The position numbers were made by a program, and so were the translations under genes. Shown one piece after another: positions 1 through 8,119 of a DNA stretch of 64,000 nt. The notes below the pieces were generated by a model. That model was not told the origin of the DNA, ran no database searches, and worked only from the letters and a program-made list of their open reading frames with translations. This stretch comes from an uncultured Aquimarina sp. (lineage in GTDB: Bacteria > Bacteroidota > Bacteroidia > Flavobacteriales > Flavobacteriaceae), in the NCBI GenBank assembly GCA_947498815.1, contig CANMLU010000012.1, positions 1 through 64,000 on the forward strand. Reading direction: 5' to 3'. Each line of letters begins with the position of its first letter. Position 1 is the first letter of the stretch.

Positions 1-82
1 TAAAAACTTCCATCCACCGTTTTTACCGATCTAATTAGAAGCGTTTTACCTTGTGACTTTTTGAAATTAAACTTAACAATTG

Positions 83-104
83 TATAATAGCAATTGCTAT
101 TATA
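83..104. repeat. Perfect 22-bp palindrome next to the integrase stop
   Basis: Half-site TATAATAGCAA followed by its exact reverse complement, with no spacer. It lies 14 bp beyond the stop codon of the integrase. It has no T-run after a GC-rich stem, so it is a poor terminator; it could be a protein-binding or recombination site. No function is demonstrated by the sequence. Confidence 0.6.
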
Positions 105-117
105 TTCTTTATGTCGG

Positions 118-1278
118 CTACAAATCTAATGGATTTTTAATCATTCTAAAATTATTTACGGCCACATGAGTATATAATTCAGTTGTTTTACTACTACTAT
201 GCCCTAATAAACTTTGAATATACCTTAAATCTGTTCCGTTTTCCAACAAGTGAGTAGCAAAACTATGTCGTAGTATATGTGGAGTTACTTTTTTTTGTAT
301 TCCTGATTTTCTGGCAGCTCTAACTACAATTTCTTTTACACTCGAACCACTATATGGTCCTCCCTTTGGCCCCTCAAACAAATAGTCTTGTGGTCTCCAT
401 TGTTTAAAATAAATTCTTAAGTCTTTTAGTAAATTCTCTGACAACAAAGTATACCTGTCTTTATTGCCTTTTGCAGCCTCAACTCTTATTAACATGCGAG
501 TGCTATCAATATCAATAAGCTTTAAATTTAATAATTCACTCCTGCGTAGACCTGCAGAATATAAAAGACTTACGATACATCTATGCTTTATATTATTGGT
601 GTTTTTAATAAGGAGTACTATTTCTTCCTTGGATAAAACAATAGGTAATCTCTTTCGCTTTCTCGGGCGTTCAATAGCATAAAAACGATTGGGCATACCC
701 AATACAATTTCATAATAAAACTTGATACTGTTTATAGTAACATTGATATATGAATCAGACTTGTTCTGCTGAACTAATGTTTGCAGATAGGTTCTTACAT
801 CGTTTTCATCCAGCGACAGTAAGTCTCTATCACTATAATAATTTATAAAGGATTCAAAACAAGAAACATAACTCCGTATCGTGTTGTTAGCATATCTTTT
901 CAGTTCCAGTTTCTGAAGATAATTTTCCGGACAAACTCTATAACCTTTTACTGTCTTTTTATGATTGAACCAGGTTGTATCTGCGGGGACATTACTAGGG
1001 TTAATGATTCTGTCTTTAAAAAAGAAATTGCAGTTTACCCAGGCTACTCCTCTGAATTTCTTAAAGATCAAATCCAAATGCTCCTTGGTATTGGTAATGT
1101 AAACCATTCCAAATTCCTCACTCCACTTAGGACTAGGTAGTTCTTTTATTAAAGCTTGGATAACCTTGTCTGGATAAAACTGAAGTCCTATCATTTTCTG
1201 TTTTTGGATCAGTAAATGCTTTAGAGTAATGTGTTTATGAGAAGAATTCATATTCAAATATGAAAAGAACAAAAGCAT
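118..1278 (-). CDS. Tyrosine recombinase (phage-type integrase)
   Basis: Site-specific recombinase that cuts and rejoins DNA through a tyrosine-phosphate intermediate. The 386-residue protein carries the full catalytic set in its C-terminal half: Arg245 (in GLRRSELL), Lys270 (AAKGNKD), His334 and Arg337 (HILRH), His360 (LLGH) and the nucleophile Tyr369 (ELYTHV). A SAM-like core-binding region lies near residues 115-200, and the N-terminal 110 residues form an extra domain. It is an orphan: no phage or transposon partners are visible within the window, though the element could extend left of position 1. A -7-like TATTTTTG lies on the minus strand at 1290-1283, close to a dyad at 1300-1334. Met10 is an alternative start. 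The family call is certain; the element it serves is unknown. Confidence 0.93.
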   Translation of the reverse strand: MLLFFSYLNMNSSHKHITLKHLLIQKQKMIGLQFYPDKVIQALIKELPSPKWSEEFGMVYITNTKEHLDLIFKKFRGVAWVNCNFFFKDRIINPSNVPADTTWFNHKKTVKGYRVCPENYLQKLELKRYANNTIRSYVSCFESFINYYSDRDLLSLDENDVRTYLQTLVQQNKSDSYINVTINSIKFYYEIVLGMPNRFYAIERPRKRKRLPIVLSKEEIVLLIKNTNNIKHRCIVSLLYSAGLRRSELLNLKLIDIDSTRMLIRVEAAKGNKDRYTLLSENLLKDLRIYFKQWRPQDYLFEGPKGGPYSGSSVKEIVVRAARKSGIQKKVTPHILRHSFATHLLENGTDLRYIQSLLGHSSSKTTELYTHVAVNNFRMIKNPLDL

Positions 1279-1299
1279 TAATCAAAAATAAGTGTAGAT

Positions 1300-1334
1300 T
1301 TATCCGTATAATAAACGTTTAATTCTACGGATAA
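1300..1334. promoter_or_regulatory. Dyad between divergent integrase and zinc-ribbon genes
   Basis: Outer arms TTATCCGTA (1300-1308) and TACGGATAA (1326-1334) are exact inverted repeats. They enclose the palindrome AAACGTTT (1313-1320) on almost the same centre. The right arm touches the ATG of the zinc-ribbon gene and the left arm lies just upstream of the integrase -7-like element. Candidate operator for both genes, or a recombination site. Confidence 0.5.
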
Positions 1335-1708
1335 TGAAAGTAAATTGTTTGCATTGTAATGAAGAAATTAAAGGAAGAACCGATAAAAAATTCTGTTCGC
1401 CCTATTGCCGGTCTGCTTTTCATTATCAAAAAAACAGAGACAAAGAAGAAAGTTTATTCAAAACAATAGACAAACAACTCAAAACCAACCGTAAAATCCT
1501 CAAAAATTATAACAAAGCCGGGCTCGCCACAGTGTCTGTCCAAAAGTTACTAGGAGAAGGGTTTAACCCAAAGTATTTTACCCATTACTGGAAAAATAAA
1601 AAAGGACAAGTCTACCTCTTTTGCTATGAATATGGTTTTTTGGAGTTAAAAGAAAATAATAAAAGAAAATATGTCTTGGTGACCTGGCAGGAGTATATGA
1701 ATTCTTAA
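1334..1708 (+). CDS. Small zinc-ribbon protein, function unknown
   Basis: A 124-residue protein whose N-terminus has paired cysteines Cys5-x2-Cys8 and Cys21-x3-Cys25, the pattern of a zinc ribbon that often binds nucleic acid. The rest is basic and lysine-rich up to about residue 60, then aromatic-rich (KYFTHYWKNKKGQVY), probably a small folded beta domain. Starts at the ATG that overlaps the intergenic dyad, so it may be autoregulated. It is divergent from the integrase and may or may not belong with it. I do not recognise a named family; similar small proteins are common in flavobacteria. Confidence 0.75.
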   Translation: MKVNCLHCNEEIKGRTDKKFCSPYCRSAFHYQKNRDKEESLFKTIDKQLKTNRKILKNYNKAGLATVSVQKLLGEGFNPKYFTHYWKNKKGQVYLFCYEYGFLELKENNKRKYVLVTWQEYMNS

Positions 1709-1785
1709 TACTCTACAGAACAAAGCCGGTTAAATCCAATTTTGAAATGTGACTCTTTTTTTCCGGACGATTTTTCTGACGCTTA

Positions 1786-3558
1786 CTAATCCACAATTCC
1801 CATTTTCTTTAAAAGGAAAGAAGCATTCATGTTTTGGCAAATACCATCTTTAAATTTATAATCAAAATACAACTCATCATCAATGATTTGGGCATCAAAA
1901 AAACGATTTTCGACCTGTGGCAACGCCGAAGTGATCTCACAAAGACTCAGGTCGTGGGTGGCAATGATCCCAGTTGCTTTGGCCAGCACTAGTTTTTCGA
2001 CAAACTTACGCGATCCAGCGGCTTTATCTTTACTGTTGGTGCCCTTTAAAATTTCATCAAGAATAATAAAATATTCATCTTCTTCGAGCTTGTCTACTAT
2101 CTTTTTGAGTTGTGTAAGTTCCGAAAAGAAATAAGAGGCATCGTCACGTAACGAATCCGAAGTGCGCATACTCGATATAAGTTTAATAGGGCGATACTCG
2201 CAAGATGCCGCACATACTGGCAATCCAATATTAGACATCACAATCTGCAAGGCAACGGTACGCAAAAAGGTACTCTTCCCAGCCATATTGGCACCGGTAA
2301 TAATAAAAAACTGCTCTTGATTGATCGTAATGTCATTATCAACCCTTTTTTGAGTGTTAAGCATTGGGTGGCCCAGGTCTTTTGCAGTGAGAATAATGTT
2401 GTTCGAAGTGATACTTGGATATATATAATTAGGATGGTTAAAAGCAAAATTCCCCAAAGAATTGTAGGCATCAAAAAAGGCAATAACCTCGAACCATTGT
2501 GCCACTTTATCGTGGTTTTTGGCAATCCACTGCTCGATGCGATAGCTTTGTAAAATATCCCAAAGTATCAATCCATTGGCCAAAACACCAAACATCATAT
2601 TGTTACGCTGATCAAAAGCATTCAGAATTCGTGCAAATTGTTTTAAGGTTAACGAAGCTTTTTCGGTTTCGCTGCACACCAATTGTTGTTTTTCTTGCAA
2701 TAAAGTTGCCTCAAAATCGATAGTTTCGATCTGATCCACAAGCCTATAGTACTGCTCAAAAGTATCCTTTACTTTGTTGGCTTTGTGGTATAGAGCATTT
2801 ATTTTCTTGATTTGTGTTCCTGTAATGGTAAGACCAATAAAAAACCATAAAAGAAACATATTAAAAGTAATAGTACCCAAGAATAAAAGTATCAGCATGA
2901 TTACAGATATTGTTGAAACCACAGCTGGTAGTACCCGCATTATTTTGGGTACGAATGGGGTATAGGTATGTAGCCAATTTTTAATTACAGCTACCGGAAT
3001 ATCCACATTGACCATTGAGGCTATTGCCCCAAATTGTTGTCGCCATGCTGCAAGTTTTGAGATGTTATTTATCGCTTCTTGTTTTTTTGGAATATCATTT
3101 ATAGTATTAGCAGTAAGTATTGATGATAAAGTATTTTTTCCTGCCTTGGTGGTTGTACGATTAGCATATTGAAAAAAAGACTGTTGCCCAAACAGGTCGA
3201 TATCATGGCTGAAGGGGTGCGAGGTATCTATAAACTCCTTTCCTGGATCAAGCTGACTTATATCACCATCAAAAACATCCAGTTCTAGTTGATTAATTTG
3301 GATCAGTTTTTCGAGTTTGTTTTTGGAGTTGGTAAGTGCTAGATGTCGATTGACCAAAAATATAAAAGCCGCCATCCCGATAACGATACTACCTATAATA
3401 ATTTGAGTGTTGGGGTATCCAAAATAGATACCCGCTACAATTGTCAAAAAAGCCAATACCCGTATGGTGCTGGATACGGCCAATTGTTTTTTTACCTTTT
3501 TAAGAGCGATAGCGTGAAGCGATTTTTGCTCTCTATAAAATTGTTTAGGCTTGTTCAT
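1786..3558 (-). CDS. Membrane-anchored MutS-like ATPase
   Basis: 590 residues ending in a MutS-type ATPase: Walker A in TGANMAGKST (about 421-430), a Walker B-like FIILDE (497-502) and the ITHD-like switch His535 (IIATHD). The N-terminus has two hydrophobic stretches (about 31-69), and another pair lies at about 207-247, so the ATPase is predicted on the cytoplasmic face of a membrane. The mismatch-recognition and connector domains of true MutS are absent, so it is unlikely to do canonical mismatch repair. Such proteins are annotated as MutS-related in Bacteroidota without known function. Last in the leftward run, about 110 bp after mmcQ with a small repeat in the gap. Confidence 0.88.
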   Translation of the reverse strand: MNKPKQFYREQKSLHAIALKKVKKQLAVSSTIRVLAFLTIVAGIYFGYPNTQIIIGSIVIGMAAFIFLVNRHLALTNSKNKLEKLIQINQLELDVFDGDISQLDPGKEFIDTSHPFSHDIDLFGQQSFFQYANRTTTKAGKNTLSSILTANTINDIPKKQEAINNISKLAAWRQQFGAIASMVNVDIPVAVIKNWLHTYTPFVPKIMRVLPAVVSTISVIMLILLFLGTITFNMFLLWFFIGLTITGTQIKKINALYHKANKVKDTFEQYYRLVDQIETIDFEATLLQEKQQLVCSETEKASLTLKQFARILNAFDQRNNMMFGVLANGLILWDILQSYRIEQWIAKNHDKVAQWFEVIAFFDAYNSLGNFAFNHPNYIYPSITSNNIILTAKDLGHPMLNTQKRVDNDITINQEQFFIITGANMAGKSTFLRTVALQIVMSNIGLPVCAASCEYRPIKLISSMRTSDSLRDDASYFFSELTQLKKIVDKLEEDEYFIILDEILKGTNSKDKAAGSRKFVEKLVLAKATGIIATHDLSLCEITSALPQVENRFFDAQIIDDELYFDYKFKDGICQNMNASFLLKKMGIVD

Positions 3559-3576
3559 TTTATCTATTATAAATAT

Positions 3577-3604
3577 TCCCCCTTTGAAGGGGGTTAGGGG
3601 GATG
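3577..3604. repeat. Small hairpin-forming intergenic repeat
   Basis: CCCCCTTTGAAGGGGG-type hairpin followed by TTAGGGGGAT. The same style of element recurs around 49508-49590 and 49740-49815, so this is a dispersed flavobacterial intergenic repeat rather than a gene. Confidence 0.55.
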
Positions 3605-3668
3605 TTTAAACCCTCCTGTAGTCTCCTCGAAAGTACTCTATATGTTAATTAATACACTTTATAAATCA

Positions 3669-4025
3669 TCAAAGATTTTCCAGTTCTTGTTTTAACTTTT
3701 TGGTTAACCCGCTTACCACCAAATCATAAGAGTGGTCAATCAATTCGCATAACATATTAGTAGGTAAACTGCCCGTAAAGTTAACAGTATTCCAGTGTAT
3801 TTTACTCATATGATATCCTGGTGTGATTTCTGGGTGATATTCACGAAGCTCAACACCGCGATCTGGATCGCATTTCAAGTTAACACTAAACGGAATTCTA
3901 TCTAACCCAGTAAGTGCAAACATTTTACCCATTACTTTAAAAACAAGGGTAGTCTCATCAAAAGGAAACGATTCGGTAACTCCTTTTTTTGCCAAACAAT
4001 ATGCTCTGAAATCTTCGATATTCAT
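3669..4025 (-). CDS. MmcQ/YjbR family protein
   Basis: 118 residues, the usual length of the MmcQ/YjbR family (CyaY-like fold, once named DNA-binding). Typical features are the N-terminal LAKKGVTESFPFDETTLVFKVMGKMFAL and the later HMSKIHWNTV. Its start overlaps the stop of the preceding acetyltransferase gene (ATGA), so the two are translationally coupled. The molecular role of the family is poorly established. Confidence 0.9.
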   Translation of the reverse strand: MNIEDFRAYCLAKKGVTESFPFDETTLVFKVMGKMFALTGLDRIPFSVNLKCDPDRGVELREYHPEITPGYHMSKIHWNTVNFTGSLPTNMLCELIDHSYDLVVSGLTKKLKQELENL

Positions 4026-4438
4026 TTTTGGTTTGGTATTAGTTTTTCCATAATCAATGATGGTTCTTCAACTTCCTTAAACCCGAATTGTTTATACAAT
4101 CCATGCGCATCACCAGTTCTAAGCATCCATCTTTGGATCTGCTGCAAATCGGGATGTTCTGTAATAGCCTGTATCAGTTGTTTTGAATATCCTTTTCCTT
4201 GGTGCTCTTCAATGATAAACACATCCATTAAATATCCAAAAACGGCATAATCTGTGAGTAGTCGGGCAAACCCGATTTGCCTTCCGTCGAGATACACACC
4301 AAAATTAAAGCAGTTTTTGATAGTGATTAGCACTTCTTCTTTAGTTCTACCTTTGGCCCAATAGGATCGAGTCAAAAACTCATGTATAAAATCAATATCC
4401 AACTTGTCGCTATCTGTTGATATAATCAGACTCATCAT
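4022..4438 (-). CDS. GNAT family N-acetyltransferase
   Basis: 138-residue acetyl-CoA-dependent acetyltransferase. The acetyl-CoA-binding motif A is seen in VFIIEEHQGKGYSKQLIQAI (Q/R-x-x-G-x-G/A pattern: HQGKGY). The C-terminal segment LRTGDAHGLYKQFGFKEVEEP is typical of small GNAT proteins. The substrate cannot be predicted. The start overlaps the DUF4230 stop by 4 bp, which places it inside the ruvC-led operon. Confidence 0.93.
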   Translation of the reverse strand: MMSLIISTDSDKLDIDFIHEFLTRSYWAKGRTKEEVLITIKNCFNFGVYLDGRQIGFARLLTDYAVFGYLMDVFIIEEHQGKGYSKQLIQAITEHPDLQQIQRWMLRTGDAHGLYKQFGFKEVEEPSLIMEKLIPNQK

Positions 4439-5055
4439 TCTTTTAACTGTTTTGTATCGCCATTATTGTTATCCAACTCCAATGCAGAGTAATCTAGTGT
4501 CCAACCAATGGATTCGGCAAGGGTTTCCATTAGAGAGATGGCTATTAGTGCTTCGTTTTTTGCCGACTCCATCAATCCGCTTTGTGGGATTTTATCTTTG
4601 ATAAATTGCTTTGCTTCTTTGTTCAATTCAGTTAAATCTGCAGATGTAAAAGGATTGAGCCAGCCTTCTTTTTTATCATAATATTTAAAATCGGTTTCGA
4701 TAGTCAATAATTTGGGCTGTGGAAAATGAGTAAGGACAATCTGCTTGCGTTTGGTATCACTATTTAAAGTGACTTGAGACAGGTCGAAACCTACATATGC
4801 CTTGGCATCAATTACAATGAGTGCTTTTTTGGTTCCCGACAAGAGTTTAAAAAACTTCTCTTTGACACTTTCATAATGATAAATTTCTGCAAAATCTCCT
4901 TCGACGGTCACCAGTTTACAAACCGTTTTGATTTTTTCCATCAGCACTATAGACTGCGACTGTGCCGTTGATTTATTCTTGGCTGCACTAAATCGCGCAA
5001 AAATAAAATATGCCAAGATCGCTCCTCCCAAAAGCCCTACAAATAATAATTCCAT
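4435..5055 (-). CDS. DUF4230 family protein
   Basis: 206 residues with one N-terminal transmembrane helix (about 2-18, LLFVGLLGGAILAYFIF) and a soluble domain of mixed alpha/beta character. The segment AKAYVGFDLSQVTLNSDTKRKQIVLTHFPQP matches the DUF4230 family as I know it from Bacteroidota. Probably anchored in the inner membrane. Tightly spaced within the operon: 4-bp overlap with the next gene and 1 bp after the previous stop. Function unknown. Confidence 0.85.
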   Translation of the reverse strand: MELLFVGLLGGAILAYFIFARFSAAKNKSTAQSQSIVLMEKIKTVCKLVTVEGDFAEIYHYESVKEKFFKLLSGTKKALIVIDAKAYVGFDLSQVTLNSDTKRKQIVLTHFPQPKLLTIETDFKYYDKKEGWLNPFTSADLTELNKEAKQFIKDKIPQSGLMESAKNEALIAISLMETLAESIGWTLDYSALELDNNNGDTKQLKE

Positions 5056-5056
5056 T

Positions 5057-5413
5057 CTAATGTTTTTTTCCTATTTCACCGAGGTGCGTAAATTTAAAAC
5101 CTTTTTCGTATTTCAAACCATATCCCAGGATTCTATCAAAAGATGCATGTGCAAAAAGAATAATTCCCGAAAGTTGTAGGATGTCGTTTGACACATATAT
5201 TCCTGCCAGGTATAGCAATATAGCGAGTCCTTTATGATGAAATATGTTATAACTAATAGCCCCAATTTTTGAGTTCATGACATACCCTATCATACCGATA
5301 TCAGGAGCCAAAAACAAAGCCAAAAATAACCACCATGGATAGGGTAGGAAACTATACAAATAGATGGCCAATCCGAGCATGGCAATTTCTTCGAACTGTA
5401 GTGTTGTTTTCAT
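5057..5413 (-). CDS. DUF4260 family small membrane protein
   Basis: 118 residues with three to four hydrophobic segments, ending in HASFDRILGYGLKYEKGFKFTHLGEIGK, a hallmark of DUF4260. Integral membrane protein of unknown role. It sits 2 bp from the cyclase stop and 1 bp from DUF4230, so it is co-transcribed with both. Confidence 0.87.
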   Translation of the reverse strand: MKTTLQFEEIAMLGLAIYLYSFLPYPWWLFLALFLAPDIGMIGYVMNSKIGAISYNIFHHKGLAILLYLAGIYVSNDILQLSGIILFAHASFDRILGYGLKYEKGFKFTHLGEIGKKH

Positions 5414-5415
5414 GC

Positions 5416-6162
5416 TTATAGTATTTTATACAAAACAGGTTTGCTAGGTGAAGCGTCGTTTTCGAAAGCGGCGATTTGAAGGTTAAGAAAATAGAGTCCA
5501 TCCTTAATCTCTGGCGCAACATAAATCATCTCGGTAATAGTGGCTTGATATCGTGTCGCTTCCGGGTAGTTCCAGAAAGCCTTATGAGCTAGTAGCTTGC
5601 CATCATCTTTTTCTTTGTCCACAGAGGGTAAATCTATTAAGATATGCTCTATTCCAAGTTCTCTAATATATACGGCAGCTTCTTCGCTTAGATACGGCCA
5701 ATTGGTATTGGAGTATTGTGTGTTGATTTTATTTTTTGCATTGGGCAGTGTTCGAATAATTAAAGCTTTACAATCTTTTGAAGTAATAGCTTCTTTAATC
5801 TGATGATGGTTAATCACATGGTCGTTTCCTTGTTTTTCTGGAGCTACAGTAATGACTTGGCCCAAAAAGAAAAATTGAGTTAATGCGTTATTAATACTAT
5901 AAAAATCTGCTGTGATGTGACCAACACACTCGGTATGCGTACCATGACCATGTGGGTTAAATGTGATATTGTTAAAGTTGGTTGAAGCGCCTTCAGAAAC
6001 TTTACCTATCCATTTGCCATCGGCTACAGGTTCAATCCTGGGTTGATCGATATACCATGCATTAACATTGTCTTTTGAAGCTCTCAAGGGAATCGAAATA
6101 TCCAGAGGTTTGGATAAATCTATAGTATACGATTGATGATTGTATTGTAGGGTTGTTATCAT
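5416..6162 (-). CDS. Cyclase family protein (kynurenine formamidase-like)
   Basis: 248-residue metal-dependent hydrolase of the cyclase superfamily, which includes kynurenine formamidase. The signature normally written HxGTHxDxPxH appears as HGHGTHTECVGH near residues 73-84, with Glu-Cys-Val-Gly in place of the usual Asp-x-Pro spacing; metal-binding His residues remain. The C-terminal part PEIKDGLYFLNLQIAAFENDASPSKPVLYKIL is typical of flavobacterial members. No tryptophan-catabolism genes adjoin it, so the substrate is open. It lies 9 bp after the methyltransferase in the operon. Confidence 0.87.
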   Translation of the reverse strand: MITTLQYNHQSYTIDLSKPLDISIPLRASKDNVNAWYIDQPRIEPVADGKWIGKVSEGASTNFNNITFNPHGHGTHTECVGHITADFYSINNALTQFFFLGQVITVAPEKQGNDHVINHHQIKEAITSKDCKALIIRTLPNAKNKINTQYSNTNWPYLSEEAAVYIRELGIEHILIDLPSVDKEKDDGKLLAHKAFWNYPEATRYQATITEMIYVAPEIKDGLYFLNLQIAAFENDASPSKPVLYKIL

Positions 6163-6171
6163 ATAGTAATA

Positions 6172-6957
6172 TCAGGCTTTTTTAATGACCATAAAGAGAT
6201 AATCTCCATCTTTGTTTTCATAGTTTTTAATAATAGTAGCGATTTGACCGGAGGTAATATCTTTTTTCAAGGTTTCTAATCCCTGCTGCACCTCTTTTGC
6301 ATTCGCTAGTGCAGAAAAAGATGATATCCCATGGCGTACCTTGGGTTCAAAATATAACAAAGGATTATGCTTGCCAGAGTATAAAAACAAATCTTGTAAA
6401 TCGGGTTGTATGAAATATTTTTGAGTGTTATCAATGAGCAAACCATTTTCTTTCACATTAGATTCAATAAGATCATAGGCGGGCATTTGTGTTATCGAAT
6501 CTGCCAACATTTTCGGAAAATAATGATTGAGCCAATATCCTCTCATTTGTGTTGGGGTGGCAGTAAAAATGACAATCTTCCCATTAGGTTTCAGAACTCT
6601 GTTTAATTCTGAAAAACCTTTGTTTAGGTCTTTCCAATGGTGTAAGGTCAAACTGGCGATAATACCATCAACACTTTCAGATGACAGATCAATTTTTTCT
6701 GCTTTTCCAATTTTCCAATCAATAGTATCATTTTGCGCTTTGGCTTTTTCCAACATCTCATTCGAGGGATCAATGCCTATGAATCGATATCCCTTTTTTG
6801 CAAATTCTGAAGTATAATTTCCGGTTCCACACCCGATATCCAAATAGGTCCCTTCAATATCGGGTTGAAGAAGAGATATTAATTGTTCAAAAAGATAGGG
6901 ATCGGCTTTTCGGGTAGTGTTATAATTAACCCCAATGATATCATACTTTTCTTGCAT
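6172..6957 (-). CDS. Class I SAM-dependent methyltransferase
   Basis: 261 residues with the Rossmann-type SAM-binding motif I YLDIGCGTGNYTSEFA (about 38-53), an acidic motif II (IGIDPSNEML) and the post-motif HHWKDLNKGFSELNRVLKPNGKIVI region typical of Methyltransf_11 enzymes. The acceptor substrate is not evident. It is encoded 17 bp downstream of hemW in the same operon, but nothing ties it to haem synthesis beyond proximity. Confidence 0.92.
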   Translation of the reverse strand: MQEKYDIIGVNYNTTRKADPYLFEQLISLLQPDIEGTYLDIGCGTGNYTSEFAKKGYRFIGIDPSNEMLEKAKAQNDTIDWKIGKAEKIDLSSESVDGIIASLTLHHWKDLNKGFSELNRVLKPNGKIVIFTATPTQMRGYWLNHYFPKMLADSITQMPAYDLIESNVKENGLLIDNTQKYFIQPDLQDLFLYSGKHNPLLYFEPKVRHGISSFSALANAKEVQQGLETLKKDITSGQIATIIKNYENKDGDYLFMVIKKA

Positions 6958-6974
6958 AGCCCCATGATTAATAA

Positions 6975-8111
6975 TTACCCTAAATTTACTAAGAAAAGAT
7001 CACTTGCAATACCATCACTTAAAAACTTTCCTTTTTTGGTTACCGAAAGGGTGTCACCATCCAAAAACAGAAGATGTTCGTTGATATGTTTTTGGGCTTG
7101 TTTAAGAAGGTATTCTTGGTAGGTTGCGCCAAACTCCTGAGCTATTTTTTGCAGCGATACTCCCCAAATTGTGCGTAACCCTGTCATTACATACTCATTG
7201 TACTGGTCTGTAGTAGTAAGTATTTCTATTTCATTGGGTAGCTTGTTTTGCTGAAGGGTTTTGATATATTTTGTGTTGTTATTGATGTTCCAACTTCGTT
7301 GTTTTCCGTTGTACGAATGTGCCGATGGTCCAATACCCAAATAAGATTTTCCTTGCCAATAGGCTGTATTGTTTTTACTGAAATAATTGGGTTTTCCGAA
7401 ATTGGATAATTCGTAATGCTCAAAACCTTCGTTTTCTAGAGTTTCAACCAGAATTTCGAAATGTTGTTGTGCTGTGGTGTCATTAACAGGAGGAATTTCT
7501 CCTTTTTCTATCAATTTTGGTAAGGCCGTATTGGGTTCTACCGTCAAGGCATAACAGGAGATATGTGGTACTCCAAAATCCAAAGCGAGTTGGATATTCT
7601 GTTTCCAGCGATCTATCGACATATTTGGGATACCATAGATCAAATCAATAGAAATATTATCAAAGTGATGCGTTGCAAGAGATAAGCAATTAATTGCTTC
7701 TTTGGCATTATGAGCACGATTCATAAGTACAAGATCTTCTTCAAAGAAAGATTGTATACCGATACTGAGTCTATTAACTTTACTTTGAGCCAGGGCAACT
7801 ATTTTTTCTTCTGAAAGATCATCGGGATTGGCCTCTATAGTAATTTCGACATCATCGGAAACAGCATAGTGAGTATAAATAATGTTAATAATCTGCTTGA
7901 GCTCATGTACAGATAATACCGATGGTGTTCCTCCGCCAAAATAGATGGTTTCGATGATTTGATTCTCGACGATCTCAGAACGACGTAATTTAATTTCGTG
8001 ACATAATGCTACAATCATATCGTCCTTTTTCTTCATCGAAGTCGAAAAATGAAAATCACAGTAGTGACATGCCTGTTTACAAAAGGGAATATGGATATAA
8101 ATACCGCTGAT
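6975..8111 (-). CDS. hemW: Radical SAM protein HemW, non-canonical start
   Basis: HemW is a coproporphyrinogen III oxidase-like radical SAM protein now thought to act as a haem chaperone. The radical SAM cluster motif CKQACHYC (Cys11, Cys15, Cys18) lies upstream of the first ATG at 8036, so that ATG cannot be the true start. Reading the same frame upstream gives ISGIYIHIPFCKQACHYC, where the leading Ile codon ATC (8111-8109) stands where homologues have Met. No ATG, GTG, TTG or CTG occurs between it and the in-frame stop at 8139-8141. From ATC the product is 378 residues, the family's usual length. It starts 8 bp after the ruvC stop, in an operon. GGGTPS and the C-terminal HemN_C region are intact. 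Confidence 0.92.
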   Translation of the reverse strand: MSGIYIHIPFCKQACHYCDFHFSTSMKKKDDMIVALCHEIKLRRSEIVENQIIETIYFGGGTPSVLSVHELKQIINIIYTHYAVSDDVEITIEANPDDLSEEKIVALAQSKVNRLSIGIQSFFEEDLVLMNRAHNAKEAINCLSLATHHFDNISIDLIYGIPNMSIDRWKQNIQLALDFGVPHISCYALTVEPNTALPKLIEKGEIPPVNDTTAQQHFEILVETLENEGFEHYELSNFGKPNYFSKNNTAYWQGKSYLGIGPSAHSYNGKQRSWNINNNTKYIKTLQQNKLPNEIEILTTTDQYNEYVMTGLRTIWGVSLQKIAQEFGATYQEYLLKQAQKHINEHLLFLDGDTLSVTKKGKFLSDGIASDLFLVNLG

Positions 8112-8119
8112 AGTCTGTT

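Noticed and set aside
464-682. Plus-strand frame antisense to the integrase
   Set aside because: Shadow of the integrase gene, whose catalytic residues prove the minus-strand frame.
1-1708. Integrase as part of a prophage or conjugative element
   Set aside because: No structural, replication or transfer genes follow on the right; the sequence to the left is outside the window, so an element cannot be claimed.
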